A DNA stretch of 64,000 bases from Paracentrotus lividus. Taxonomy: Eukaryota; Echinodermata; Echinoidea; Camarodonta; Echinidae. Made by a program: the position numbers and the translations under genes. The notes beneath the pieces are model-generated. The model ran no database searches and was not told the DNA's origin. It saw nothing but the letters and a program-made list of their open reading frames with translations. Positions 36,483 through 47,399 of the stretch are shown in pieces. Location: positions 1,761,907 to 1,825,906 of the forward strand of contig CALNVZ010000641.1 in assembly GCA_940671915.1 (NCBI GenBank). Reading direction: 5' to 3'. Numbering within the stretch: the first letter of the stretch is position 1; each line of letters opens with the position of its first letter.

Positions 36483-37490
36483 AAACATCCGCCTAGCGCT
36501 ATCATGGTCCCATGCAGACTACTTTGGCCATATTCCTAAAAACCTTGTTAAATCTACAATAGTAATTAAAATGCACTGAAAGTGTATGGACCGTAGTACT
36601 GTATACTTATTAAGGTTTCATTAATATGGCACCAGGTCAATGATATCCCCTAAACTATTTTGGAAGGGCATAAATGAGAGGTAATGCGCTTTGCGAAAAT
36701 GGAGTATAATTCTGTGGATGTGTAAATTAATAATGCCGCTCTAAATAGGCCTATTAAATCCGTGTCATTTGATGACCTCTCTGTGTCTGTGGAATAAGAA
36801 GTTTGGATCTTGATATAAAGGTAAAGTAAATGCGATCCCTATGTTTTATGTCATATATCACGGTAAGTATTTTGTATTGGTCGTACACTCTGTCTTCATG
36901 CAAGACATGATGTTGAATTCATGTTTATTTGAGGTCAGCCTCCGCTCATGTAATGTCTCCTGCGTCTATGTATTGGATGACGGTCGCAGATTTTTGTTAA
37001 ACTGCGGTGGTTTGATTTTTGTATTGCATTTTCCACTGGCATTCTGTAATAGAATGTTGGTCATTTTCAGTTGCTGCAATTTAAGATATACCCCTGTTTT
37101 ACGTGCTTCCAATGTGGTTTCACCCTTAAGAATGTTCTGTAATTAATCTATTATACCCTCTGGTCTTATGTTGGCAAAATGTAATTTGCCCTTTGTAGAT
37201 TCTGGCGGGAAAAGGAGGGAAGTTCAAGCCCCCATTTCCAAAAAGAAAATAGGAAACAAGAAGAATAGATTAACCCATCCCCCGGTGCTCTCCGAACTCA
37301 CCGTTGGATTGCTGTCAAAGTGATGTTGTTGTTTTTGTTTTTGTTATTGGTATAAGAGCCCTTTTATAGAAAAGGATCTTTGTGAAAGCATCTTGTTGAG
37401 ATGATAATGGACAGTGCTCCCATCGATGTATTTAGTAAATGATGCCTATTTAGTAAATGATGCCTATATACCACTTGCCTTTCAGTCCCG
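36483..37490. other. Integrin intron, no exon recognised
   Basis: AT-rich. An open frame at 36841-37146 has no recognisable motif. A 19-bp phrase tttagtaaatgatgcctat is duplicated at about 37431-37468. Confidence 0.45.
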
Positions 37491-37496
37491 AGACCC

Positions 37497-39425
37497 CTCT
37501 TACCTCCTGCCCCATCCCTTTCTACCACCTCTTCCCTCCTGCCCCACCCCAACCCTTTTCTACCACTCTTACCTCTACTGCCCCAACCCTTTCTACCACC
37601 TCTTCCCTCCTGCCCACCACCCCTTCTACCACCTCTCCTCCTGCCCCAACCCTTTCTACCACCTCTTCCTCCTTGCCCACCCTTTCTACCACCTCTTCCC
37701 TCCTGCCCCTCAACCTTCTACCACCTCTTCCCTCCTGCCCCAACCCTTTCTACCACCTTCTTTCCCTCCTGCCTCAACCCTTCTACCACCTCTTCTCTCC
37801 GCCCCAAACCTTTCTACCACCTCTTCCCTCCTGCCCACCCCTTTCTACCACCTTTCCCTCCTGCCCCAACCCTTTCTACCACCTCTTCCCTCCTGCCTCC
37901 AACCCTTTCTACCACCTCTTCCCTCTTGCCCCAACCCTTTCTACCACCTCTTCCCTCCTGCCTCCAACCCTTTTCTACACCTCATTCCCTCCTGCCCCAA
38001 CCCTTTCTACCACACCTCTTCCCTCCTGCCCCACCCTTTCTACCACCTCTTCCCTTCCTGCCCCAACCCTTTTTCTACCACCTCTTCCCTCCTGGCCTCA
38101 ACCCTTTCTACCACCTCTTCCCTTCCTGCCCAACCCTTTCTACCACCTCTTCCTCCTGCCCCAACCCCTTTTTCTAACTTACCACCTTCCCCCTGTCTCA
38201 TCTCCAACCCTCCCTTTTCTACCACCTCTTCCCTCCTGCCCTCAACCCTTTCTACCACCTCTTCCCTCTCCCAACCCTTCTACCACCTCTTACCTCCTGC
38301 TCCCAACCCTTTCTACCACCTCTTCCCTCCTGCCCCACCCCTTTCTACCACCTCTTCCCCTCCTGCGCCCAACCCCTTTCTACCACCTCTTCCCTTCCTG
38401 CCCCAACCCTTTCTACCACCTCTTCCCTCTTGCCCCACCCCTTTCTACCACTCCTACTTCCCTCCTGCCCCACCCCTTTCTACCACCTCTTCCCTCCTGC
38501 CCCACCCCTTATCTACCACCTCTCCCTCCTGCCCCAACCCTTTCTCTACCACCTCTTCCTCCTCTCCCACCCCTTTTCTACCACCTCTCCTCCTGCCACA
38601 ACCCTTTCTACCACCTCTCCCTCCTCTACCTCACCCACCCCTTTCTACCACCTCTTCCCTCTTGCCCCCCACCCTTTCTACCACCTCTTCCTCCTCCCCC
38701 AACCCTTTCCTACCACCTCTTCCCCTCATCTTCCACCCGACCCTTCCCAAACCCTTTCTACCACCTCTTCCCCTCCTGCCCCCCAACCCCTTTCTACCAC
38801 CTCTTCCTCTTGCCCCAACCCTTCTACCACCTCTTCCCTCCTGCCCTCCAACCCTTTCTACCACCTCTTCCTTCCTGCCCCAACCTTTCTACCACCTCTT
38901 CCCTCTTGCCCCAACCCTTTTCTACCACCTCTTCCCTCTTGCCCCAACCCTTTCTACCACCTTCTTTCCTCCTGCCCCAACCCCTTTCTACCACCTCTTC
39001 CCTCCTGCCCCAACCCTTTCTACCACCTCTTCCCTCCTGCCCCAACCCTTTCTACCACCTCTTCCTCCTGCCCCAACCCTTTCTGCACCCCCTTCTACCA
39101 CCTCTTCCCTCCTTGCCCAACCCTTTCTACCACTCTTCCTCCTGCCCAACCTTTCTACCACCTTCCCTCCTGCCCCCAACCCTTTCTACACCTCTTCCCT
39201 CCTGCCCCAACCCCTTTCTACCACCTCTTCCCTCACTCTGCCCAACCCTTTCTACCACCTCTTCCTCTTGCCCCAACCCTTTCTACCACCTCTTCCCTCT
39301 GCCCCAACCCTTCTCCACCTCTTCCCTCCTGCCCCAACCCTTTCTACCACCTCTTCCCTCCTGCCCCAACCCTTTCTACACCTCTTCCCTCTAGCCCCAC
39401 CCCTTTCTACCACCTCTTTCCCTTC
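37497..39425 (+). repeat. CT-rich minisatellite, 32-bp unit, about 60 copies
   Basis: The unit is ctgccccaaccctttctacc followed by acctcttccctc, with many one-base indels giving 28-36 bp spacing. The + strand is almost pure pyrimidine except for the acca and caa positions and lacks stop codons in the unit, so long proline/serine-rich open frames (up to 735 codons) appear; they are composition artefacts. It lies in the intron between exons 2a and 2b. Confidence 0.95.
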
Positions 39426-39469
39426 AGGTCGATTTTCCAACTATATACAAACTAATGCATTTCACCTCT

Positions 39470-39600
39470 ACTCCCCCCCCCCACACCCCCCCCCACCACA
39501 CCGCCACCCACCCCCCGCCCTTCCCCCCCCCCCCCGCCCCCCCCCCCCCCCCCCTCCCCCCCCCCTCCAACCCCCCACCTCTCCCCCCCCCCCCTCAATC
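39470..39600 (+). repeat. Poly-C rich tract
   Basis: Long C runs with occasional A, T or G, directly following the minisatellite; the minus strand is strongly G-quadruplex-prone. Confidence 0.9.
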
Positions 39601-39892
39601 TTTCCTGCGCCAGGTTCTTGAAAGTCCAAACTCCATCCTGTACGTAACATTGTGCCCCAAGAATTATAAAAGCATCATTCAATATGTTGTTTGCCATTTA
39701 TGACGCACTTTTGTGGTTAATTTGGTAAGAATGGTAACTGTAGTGTGACGTCAGTAGTTTCATATCTTGCGTAGATGAATGCACGTTCGTCAAAAATATA
39801 TTTAGTCTTACGTCTCCTCATTCTGTTAGAATAGAATTATACCTTAAAAAAGCATAGAAGATGGGATTTTGGGTCTAACATCGACGTTTCGT

Positions 39893-40085
39893 TTGCCATA
39901 GCTCAGTTAGTAGATGCCTGTCTAGCAATCAGGAGGTTTAAGCTTCGAATCCCAATGGATTCGAAGCTTAGATGCGTGTCGAAGCTTAGATGCCTGTCGA
40001 GCAATCAGGAGGTTTAAGCTTCGAATCCCAACGGAATTCGATTTTTGGGGCCTATTTTCCACATTATATTTCTGGTCATTTTCCT
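39893..40085 (+). mobile_element. tRNA-derived SINE with partial internal duplication
   Basis: gccatagctcagttagtaga (A-box-like) and gcttcgaatccc (B-box-like) form a tRNA-like head. The gcaatcaggaggtttaagct segment occurs twice (39929 and 40001). The body (tatttctggtcattttcctt) recurs near 59565. Confidence 0.75.
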
Positions 40086-41568
40086 TCTTTGTTCAAAAGA
40101 AAAAAATATCGTATACACATACTTCTTTTCGACTATGTATATACTTGTCCCTTTGTATATCTTGTTTCTTATCCGTCCTTTACCATTTGCAATGGCATTG
40201 GTCACCAAGACTTTAATTATGTTAATTCAATGAGATGTTTAAAAAAAACATTGACATTCATATTTGCTGTTATTGCTATGTCATGTACGTGGTGAAGGTA
40301 TTTCTAACATGACTGATGAATTTTGTGAAGAAACTCTTTAATATGGGGGGTGTCATGTGCCGTGTTGTTTTATATACCAAATGAATTGGCATGGTGGTGG
40401 ACTTTCCCCAAACCTCTTATTATGCTACCTTTTTGTCGTGTTTGTCGTAGCTTTATATCGCTGCTGATATATCCTTCCTAATCGTGCCTCTCTTTACGCT
40501 GTTGATGTTGGTTTTAATGGATTTTTCTCTTTCCTCCTTCTAAATTTCGCGTATCTCTTTCACGATTTTCAAAGCTTTTTGACGGCTGTGCTATTTACCA
40601 TTTTCTCATAATGCATTATTTCGGTTGACTGCTATCGTTTGTAAAATAAAATATATACATTTGGAGGAAGGATCGATACATTGCTCTAATAATGACTAAA
40701 ACAATTAAAAATGCTTATACTTAAAATTCTTGAAAATAATCCCCAAATGAATATATCGAGCTCATAACTTTAAATATTTTTACTTAAGATACTCATAATA
40801 TTCAAAAGAAATTCGTAAACGAAATATAAATATCTATATCCCATAACTTTAATCATAATACTTTTTGTTCGGTCCATTAACAAAAAATATTCCTCTCCTA
40901 ATTTCGAATTAATGAAAAGTAATTTGTTTGAATTTCTTTTATCATTTTAAAATCATTCACTTCAATTATATATATATATTTTTTTTAAATCAATGCGTCA
41001 TAAAATCATTTTAACCACACTTTGATACATGCAATCATTTAGCATTTTTGCACATATCACTTTAGTTGATAGTCCACATCCCAATAATATTGTATTTATT
41101 AGAGTCATTGCGGCAGGAATCGTGTTATATGCTTAAGGTCTTAAGTTTATGTTTACATTAGCACCATACTGAATTTACCATGTCCACCCAGTTCAGATTC
41201 AACACTCAAACACCTTTTCGTTGAATTGTTTTTATTTCCAATTCTCTAATTTTACATTATGTGAGCAATTTTGTTTACATTGTCGCAAATCACACAGTTC
41301 TTCTTTCACTAGACAATAATATAAATTCTTATAGACACTACCTTTTGGGTTATATTTTCCCCCTGTTGTCCTTGTTAAAAAGAAAAGAAAGGGAGAGTGG
41401 TGTTTTTTGAGGGGCGGGGCGAGAAGGAGAATAGTGATGAACCCATTTTGTTGTTTGGTTACAGCCCGATAGTCCACAGGGCCGATAGTCCGCAAGGCCA
41501 ATACCAGGTGACAATGACCCTAGGAAACCGGGTCACAATATCCTAGGATTGCATTTTGCTCTACGCCC
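40086..41568. other. Integrin intron, no exon recognised
   Basis: AT-rich; nothing recognised other than a short ATAT run near 40970. Confidence 0.45.
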
Positions 41569-41758
41569 TAAAGGACCTGTCCCACATGAGGCGATCGTTG
41601 TGGCGACAATCTGAGATCGGATAAAAAACGGCGAGTATAAACATACCTATGACTCTATCTACGCTAGGCTACAACAACAACAACTTGCTACCACAAACGC
41701 AATAGCGAAATCGCCGGTTGTCGCAACAACGATCGCCTTCTGTGAGAAAGGCCCTTTA
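41569..41758. mobile_element. Palindromic MITE, GCGATCGTTGTGGCGACAA ends
   Basis: About 190 bp; taaaggacctgtcccacatg and gaggcgatcgttgtggcgac at the left, and gtcgcaacaacgatcgcctt with aggccctttac at the right. It ends about 120 bp upstream of exon 2b. Confidence 0.75.
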
Positions 41759-41876
41759 CCCTAACCCGAGGACACCGACTCACAATGACCCTACACTAAG
41801 GTGTAGATATCTACATACGCACTGCGGACTATCGGTACCGTGGACTATAGAGATGTCCCCTGTTGTTTCATCACAG

Positions 41877-42012
41877 ACGTGTGGTCATATGTGGTCGAAC
41901 CAGTTCTACGCCGATACTCGTTTTCTCGTCATCTTCCCAAACGGCGTTTGCTATGAAACTGACGCTGAGCTCAACTTTAACAATGTCGTGAAACGAAGGC
42001 CCTGTCTTGAAG
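41877..42012 (+). CDS. Integrin alpha exon 2b: alternative propeller exon
   Basis: A 136-bp exon after tgttgtttcatcacag, ending GAAG|gtaaat. It reads TCGHMWSNQFYADTRFLVIF then PNGVCYETDAELNFNNVV and KRRPCLE. TCGHxWxN is the closest of the two copies to vertebrate alpha-4. It enters in phase 0 and leaves in phase 1, so it can join the exons at 30041 and 46711 exactly as exon 2a can. If 2a and 2b were both included, the frame shifts and meets a stop inside 2b. A short palindromic MITE ends about 120 bp upstream. Confidence 0.92.
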
Positions 42013-42019
42013 GTAAATT

Positions 42020-42195
42020 ACCAATTGATCTAAACCCACTTTGACTAATGCACGTTTGGTCTCATCCCACAGGGTCTAATTCCATTCCGTCTTTAACCAG
42101 TTCGTCTAATTGCCATGTGGTCTTATTGCCACTTCGCCTATTCACCATTTTGTCAATCAGAGAATATGATCAACTGCTATTAGACCAAGTGGTTA
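42020..42195 (+). repeat. TTAGACCAAGTGG-type repeat block, copy 3
   Basis: Phrases such as ggtctaattcc, gtctaattgcc and tagaccaagtgg occur here, starting just after the exon 2b donor. Confidence 0.6.
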
Positions 42196-42199
42196 TATA

Positions 42200-42826
42200 A
42201 GGGTTGGGCGAATCTCAACTTTTTTTTTCAAACAAGTTGTTTCTATAGTAAAATTCGACGTAGAAACTGAAAATGACATTTTTTTTTGCATACGATGACG
42301 TCTTACGTCGCTAAAGTGCAAAAAACCAAAATGGCCGCCAAAATAGCGTATTATGCCCAATTATCACACTTTTTATACGTATAAACCACTTTATCGCGTT
42401 TTTATATGGCTTTTGGGTGTCTGGGAACCCAACATGATTAATCCAACATGATTAATCCTACCTAAGGTGACTGTAAGTGTAGTTTGATAGTTAGTTTCAG
42501 TCAATATCGAGCAAAAATCACCTCATATCAAAATCACGAATTAACACCTATAACCATACTAGGTACATTTGGTCATGATAAAATTGTCAGATTTGAGCTT
42601 TTAAACCATCAAAATCCATAAAGAAACAAAATAAAACCGGTTTATACCTATAAAGTGTGTGATGAATGGGCAAAATACACTATTTTGGTTTTTTGCACTT
42701 TAGCGACGTCAGACATCATCGTACACAAAAATCATTGTCATTTTTGGATTCTACATCAAATTTGACTATAGAAGTAACTTGTTTGAAATAACTTTTCAGA
42801 AAAAAAGTCATTATTTGCCCAACCCT
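42200..42826. mobile_element. Palindromic element, AGGGTTGGGC ends
   Basis: About 627 bp with inverted ends agggttgggcgaat and tttgcccaaccct. Flanks show ttatata on both sides, a possible target duplication. Interior arms share gcactttagcgacgt and tggttttttgcac on opposite strands. Confidence 0.8.
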
Positions 42827-42829
42827 AGT

Positions 42830-43682
42830 TATATACCGTCTCTAACGTGATTGAGTTGATTCTATAGGATTATTCCCGGGATCCTTTCCTAATTAACGGA
42901 ACTATTCGTTCGACAGGTACCGTATGACCCATTTCATAACGCCGGAATCTGGCATCATAATGAGGCCGATTCGCAATGTGTAGGGAGCCATGAAAACATA
43001 TCTATAAGAAAATCCAAATACTGCTTAAATATACCAACTTTGAAGTTTTGTTGGCATTGTTTTATTATTATTATTATTATTTTTATTTTTATTTTTTTAA
43101 TTATTATTTAAGTTTTCGAGCCTCCCGATTTCACACAGAGAGGAAGGTAGTTCAATGAGAACAATACCTCTTGAGAAAAGTTAAGTCGGATGGTAAACAG
43201 ATCTGTAAAATAGCATTGAGTTTGCCATGATGAAAATGTCTTTGCTGTTGATATAGTTCGGTACTAGATATTTAACTAAGAAGAACAGAGAGAGAGAAGA
43301 GGAGCTCTTTTATTTGCTAAAGGTAAGTTACGGGAACGGGCTTTCGAGGCGGGCTTCAGGGTGTCATAAGTTGTGACTGCACACAGTTAACATTAATAGG
43401 CAGAACGAGACAGTGTTTCTTGAGGTTGGTTACACAGTCATATCACCATAGTTACTATGTCGAGTCATAACCAAAAATCAGATAAACGAATTCCAACCAA
43501 ATTGGCCTTCCGCCGTAATATTCTGTCCTGCACTTGTAGTTCGACTCATGGTCATACCAAAACAAAACCCCGTTTAAAAAAATCGGAGTCGTGCATAATT
43601 CTGGCATCGCAGTACTTAAAACAAAATAAATAAATGGGAAAAAAAGAAAGAAAGAAAGAAAATAAAGGAAACATCGGAAAAC
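42830..43682. other. Integrin intron, no exon recognised
   Basis: (TTA)n near 43065-43110 and an AAAG run near 43640. Nothing else recognised. Confidence 0.4.
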
Positions 43683-43930
43683 TTAGGGTGGTTTATCACT
43701 TCGCGGAGACGTCTCCGCGACAGAATAGAAAATTTCGTCTCCGCGACGGATAAAAAGTATCGGAGACATCTCCGCGACAATTTATATATAAAAAAAAAAA
43801 ATCCGTCTCCAAAATTTAGGAGACGTCTCCGAGACGTCTCTAATACTTTTCATCCATGGCGGAGACGAATTTTTTTATTCTGTCATGTCTGTCGCGGAGA
43901 CGTCTCCGCAAAGTGAGATACCACCCTAAG
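43683..43930. mobile_element. GAGACG-rich palindromic MITE, copy 3
   Basis: 248 bp with the best-preserved ends: cttagggtggtttatcactt and aagtgagataccaccctaag. Interior built of ggagacgtctccgcgac palindromes. Confidence 0.9.
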
Positions 43931-44644
43931 AACAGGACGAAAAATTGTGGAAGAGGAATGTCATGACCGGGAAACTTTCCGTTTTCTCCGTTCTCTCGTC
44001 CCTCCCCTTTGCCTGTCGTCCTTTTTTTTCCCCGAAAGATCGCTATTTCTTAGTAGCATCTTCACGCAAAAAGAGGCGCTGCAAGTGCAACTGGGCAATT
44101 GCAAGGTAAAAGACGTTAAAAAAGAAAGAAAAAAATTTAGAACATGTTGTGATTTTGTTACGTCAGTTATCGTGGATTTGCTCACATGTAGTTGACTTGT
44201 AGTGGGAATATCGCTAATGGAAGAGCATCCAAATAAGATGTTTAGAAGAAAGAGGTACCGTGAAAGTTATGACATTTCAAATGAGTTGAAGCATTCAAGT
44301 ATATATGAATAGCAGTCTGGATTTTACCAAAGGTAAGATGTTTAACTTAACAGTTGAGAAAATTCACATAATCATAAAAAGGTCTTTAGAAAAAAGGAAA
44401 TTTACCATCCATAGGCTTCGTGCAACTTTTGACAATTTGAATGATTATAACACAGTTTATTACGTTTGTGCATGACTTGTATGCAAGAGAAAATTAAATT
44501 TTGTGGCATTTTGAAGTTCTTTCTTCCTTTTATAAATTTCCGAAGTTGCAACTTGTGCTCAGTTTAGTTTAATGAATTAAAGGGATAATACGACAATATT
44601 GTCATACTATTCAACGTACTTGATTCCAAGTGGTATTTCAAATT

Positions 44645-44940
44645 GGTTTATCATGTTTATGGAGGCCTATTTATTGTTTTATTCTTATTAGAAAATGTTT
44701 GATTAAGGAAACGTAATGAATCATTTTGTAAGAATTTAATTTGAAAACGGAAATATGAATCAGCGTCTTCAAAAAGACGAGTGGATTTTTGTTCAAGTTT
44801 CACTTTCATTTTCATTTTCATATCATTGGTTTATCATGTTTATGGAGGCCTATTTATTGTTTTATTCTTATTAGAGAATGTTTGAATCAGCGTCTTCAAA
44901 AAGACGAGTGGATTTTTGTTCATGTTTCACTTTCATTTTT
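44645..44940 (+). repeat. Interleaved direct duplications
   Basis: tggtttatcatgtttatgga... recurs at 44645 and 44827, and gaatcagcgtcttcaaaaag... at 44757 and 44884, so two segments were duplicated in order ABAB. The 133-codon frame spanning this region shows no domain. Confidence 0.85.
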
Positions 44941-45182
44941 ATGCTTTACAACTGATTCGGTCCTGAAAATTTGGAAATACCCTCATTCAGAAAATGATAA
45001 TATACATTTTAAAGTTCTCTTTGACTATATCCAGGTATGTGTTCATGCCATGAAATTATATCGAGATAACGTATTTTGTGTAAATGCTCTTAGAAATATA
45101 GAGAACCCTGAACAGAATTTAGATTCAATAAGAATTTACGTAGAATTTCCAAGAAACTTGAATCGTGTTCCGTTTGTTCCTA

Positions 45183-45498
45183 CACTGTAAAAAATATTTG
45201 TATTTTTACAGCAAATCTGCTGTCAGCAGGGTCGCCATAAAAAAATGTAATTTAAAAAACAGTTTTGTTGTAAATTTCTCCTGCAAATAAGGAATAATTG
45301 AGAACAAAATGTACATCAGGAGTAACACATTTGTTCCGTTTTAACCAAATATGTCAGCTATAGAACTCTAATGATTTCTTTTCTTCTCTTTCATTAATTA
45401 TTAGAGAAGAAATTTACAGCAAAACTGTTATTTCAAATTACATTTTTGTATGGCGAATCTGCTGACATCACTTTGCTGTATTATTTTTTTTTACAGTG
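45183..45498. mobile_element. Element with CACTGTAAAAAAT termini, copy 2
   Basis: cactgtaaaaaatat at the left and tttttttacagtg at the right; interior inverted phrases gcaaatctgctgtcagcagg and cgaatctgctgacatc. Same terminal motif as 7575-8510. Confidence 0.8.
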
Positions 45499-45505
45499 TA
45501 CAGTA

Positions 45506-45833
45506 CACTCTAAAAATATCTGTATTTTTACAGCAAAATTGCTGTCGGCATGCAGAGTTGCAATACCTTGTGTGTAAAATTACAGAATTGTAGTTTATTT
45601 TTTCTTCTGCAAGTATTTACCTGAGAGATACATGATATACATCAGGACTAACACACGAGTACTTGTTCTGTTTTAACTAAAAACGTAGGCTACGCTATGG
45701 AAACTCTTATTTTTCTTCCTTCTATCTTATTAAATTATTGGGGAAATTAACAACGATTTTTTTTTTCTGAACACATTTTACAACGACTCTGCTGACATCA
45801 ACTTGCTGTCAAAATACAGATTTTTCCCCAGTG
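45506..45833. mobile_element. Element with CACTGTAAAAAAT-like termini, copy 3
   Basis: Tandem neighbour of the previous one with degraded ends (cactctaaaaatatc and gatttttccccagtg) and the same gctgtc/gctgacatc interior. Confidence 0.75.
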
Positions 45834-46710
45834 TATTGACTTGGTTATACCGTTATGATGTTTATTTTGGCATAAATTTCCGATGGTAGTTTGGCATGTC
45901 CCATTTTACAATGTGTCATTTTGAAGTACCCTTTCTAACAATTTCCTTGTTTTCGGCGATAACTTATATACTTCAAAGAATGTCCCCCCCCCCCCCCGAA
46001 GAAAAACATTTAAAAAGGAAGGGAAGTGTAAATGAGGCATAATAATAATCATGCCTTGGAGCTTTGATTTTAAAGGGTCAGTGGAACTGATGCCTTTAAA
46101 GTCTGAATTCTTAAAATAAATCCAAAATAATCAATTCTGAATTATTGTTGTCGTATCAAATTTGTTAAATTAGTTTCTCTAGAGATGAAAATTGTTTAAT
46201 TTTAAGAAAATAAAATAGACCTCCGCCCACGCCCAACTGGTTGTCAAATATTTCAATGGACACTTGATGGATATATTTGTACATATACCATTTTTATGAG
46301 CAATGTTTTGTATATTTTTTTGTTATTGTACAAACATCATAACCCTTTTGGGGAGCAATACTTTTATTTATTTATTCAATGTTTTATGAAATTATTAAAT
46401 TTTATTAAACTTATTATTTATTTTCCTCTTTCAATCTGTTCATATTTACAATGGTGCTTAAACTTGCATTTTGATATTCACAATATGATATCAAATGATA
46501 GACTAAATTTCACTATACAATTTTAAAACGGCCACCAAAATAAGAGACTATTAAAATACGTAGAATAAATAAGTGCATTAGATATGTCTATTTATGATAT
46601 TTTCACGATTCACATCAAAAAAATTTATGCATACTAGTATATAAATGTGATTTATTGAATGAAAACATAACTAAAAATGTCATCTTTTTTAATCCTTTGC
46701 TCACTCATAG
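45834..46710. other. Integrin intron, no exon recognised
   Basis: AT-rich; one poly-C run near 45987. Confidence 0.4.
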
Positions 46711-46845
46711 AGGTACAGATTAAAGCCGACAGTCAGGGCAAGGGTATTGCGTGGCACGGCTGGTGTCAGGCAGGCTTCAGTGCTGCGTACTCCATGGACG
46801 GGAGCACTCTCATATTAGGGGCGGTCGGCTCATTAGCATGGAGGG
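46711..46845 (+). CDS. Integrin alpha exon: propeller blade 2/3
   Basis: The exon begins after ctcactcatag and ends GG|gtaag. Entered in phase 1 it reads EVQIKADSQGKGIAWHGWCQ then AGFSAAYSMDGSTLILGAVG and SLAWRG. WCQAGFSAAY...LILGAVG matches the conserved blade segment with CQAG followed by a hydrophobic strand and a Gly-Ala turn in alpha-4/alpha-9. It leaves in phase 1. If neither exon 2a nor 2b were included, this exon would be read in a frame that hits TAG near its end. Confidence 0.93.
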
Positions 46846-46889
46846 GTAAGTCTAAAGAGATAAATGGGAGAACATAAATTACGGAATTA

Positions 46890-47270
46890 GTTCCTAAAGG
46901 TACTACACCCACCCTTGCTGAATTTTGAGTTTTTGATATCACACCTTTATGTGCTGAAGATTGTTTAATTTTTATATTAATAGTGGTACTGACAATTATT
47001 TCAATATAGAAACATATTTGAATGTATATACACATATAATAAGATCATGTGATTATTGTTATTATTATCATTATTATTTGAGAATGATAGATCGATAGAT
47101 AACTATAAATTTTCTTTTGACATACATTTTAAGCTGAATTTTGAAAGCAATTTTTTTTTAAATATAATGTGTAATATCACTTTTCCATAGATGCCTGTAC
47201 AAAATTTATTTAATCAAATGCGTTTTCTTTAAAGTAACAAACATGGATGTGGTACCTTTTGGAACTTAGA
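46890..47270. repeat. Diverged member of the AAGTGGATTTAGTCC family
   Basis: Shares ttttccatagatgcctgta and caaatgcgttttcttt-like stretches with 51329-51562. Ends are poorly preserved. Confidence 0.45.
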
Positions 47271-47399
47271 TCTTCAAAGATCCCATTGTGAAAGATTCCT
47301 CATTGCTATAACTGGGATTCATAGAGGTTGTAATAACGATACTGTAAAAAATGTATTGAGACAGAAAATGCTAAGATACCAACTTTTTGTATGAAAATG

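Noticed and set aside
37414..39621. 735-codon proline/serine-rich open frame and overlapping long frames
   Set aside because: It coincides with a 32-bp minisatellite and poly-C tract whose unit has no stop codons; indels shift the periodic peptide between frames, so no coding selection is visible.
44789..45190. 133-codon open frame
   Set aside because: Spans a recent ABAB duplication and ends in a MITE; composition is that of random AT-rich sequence.
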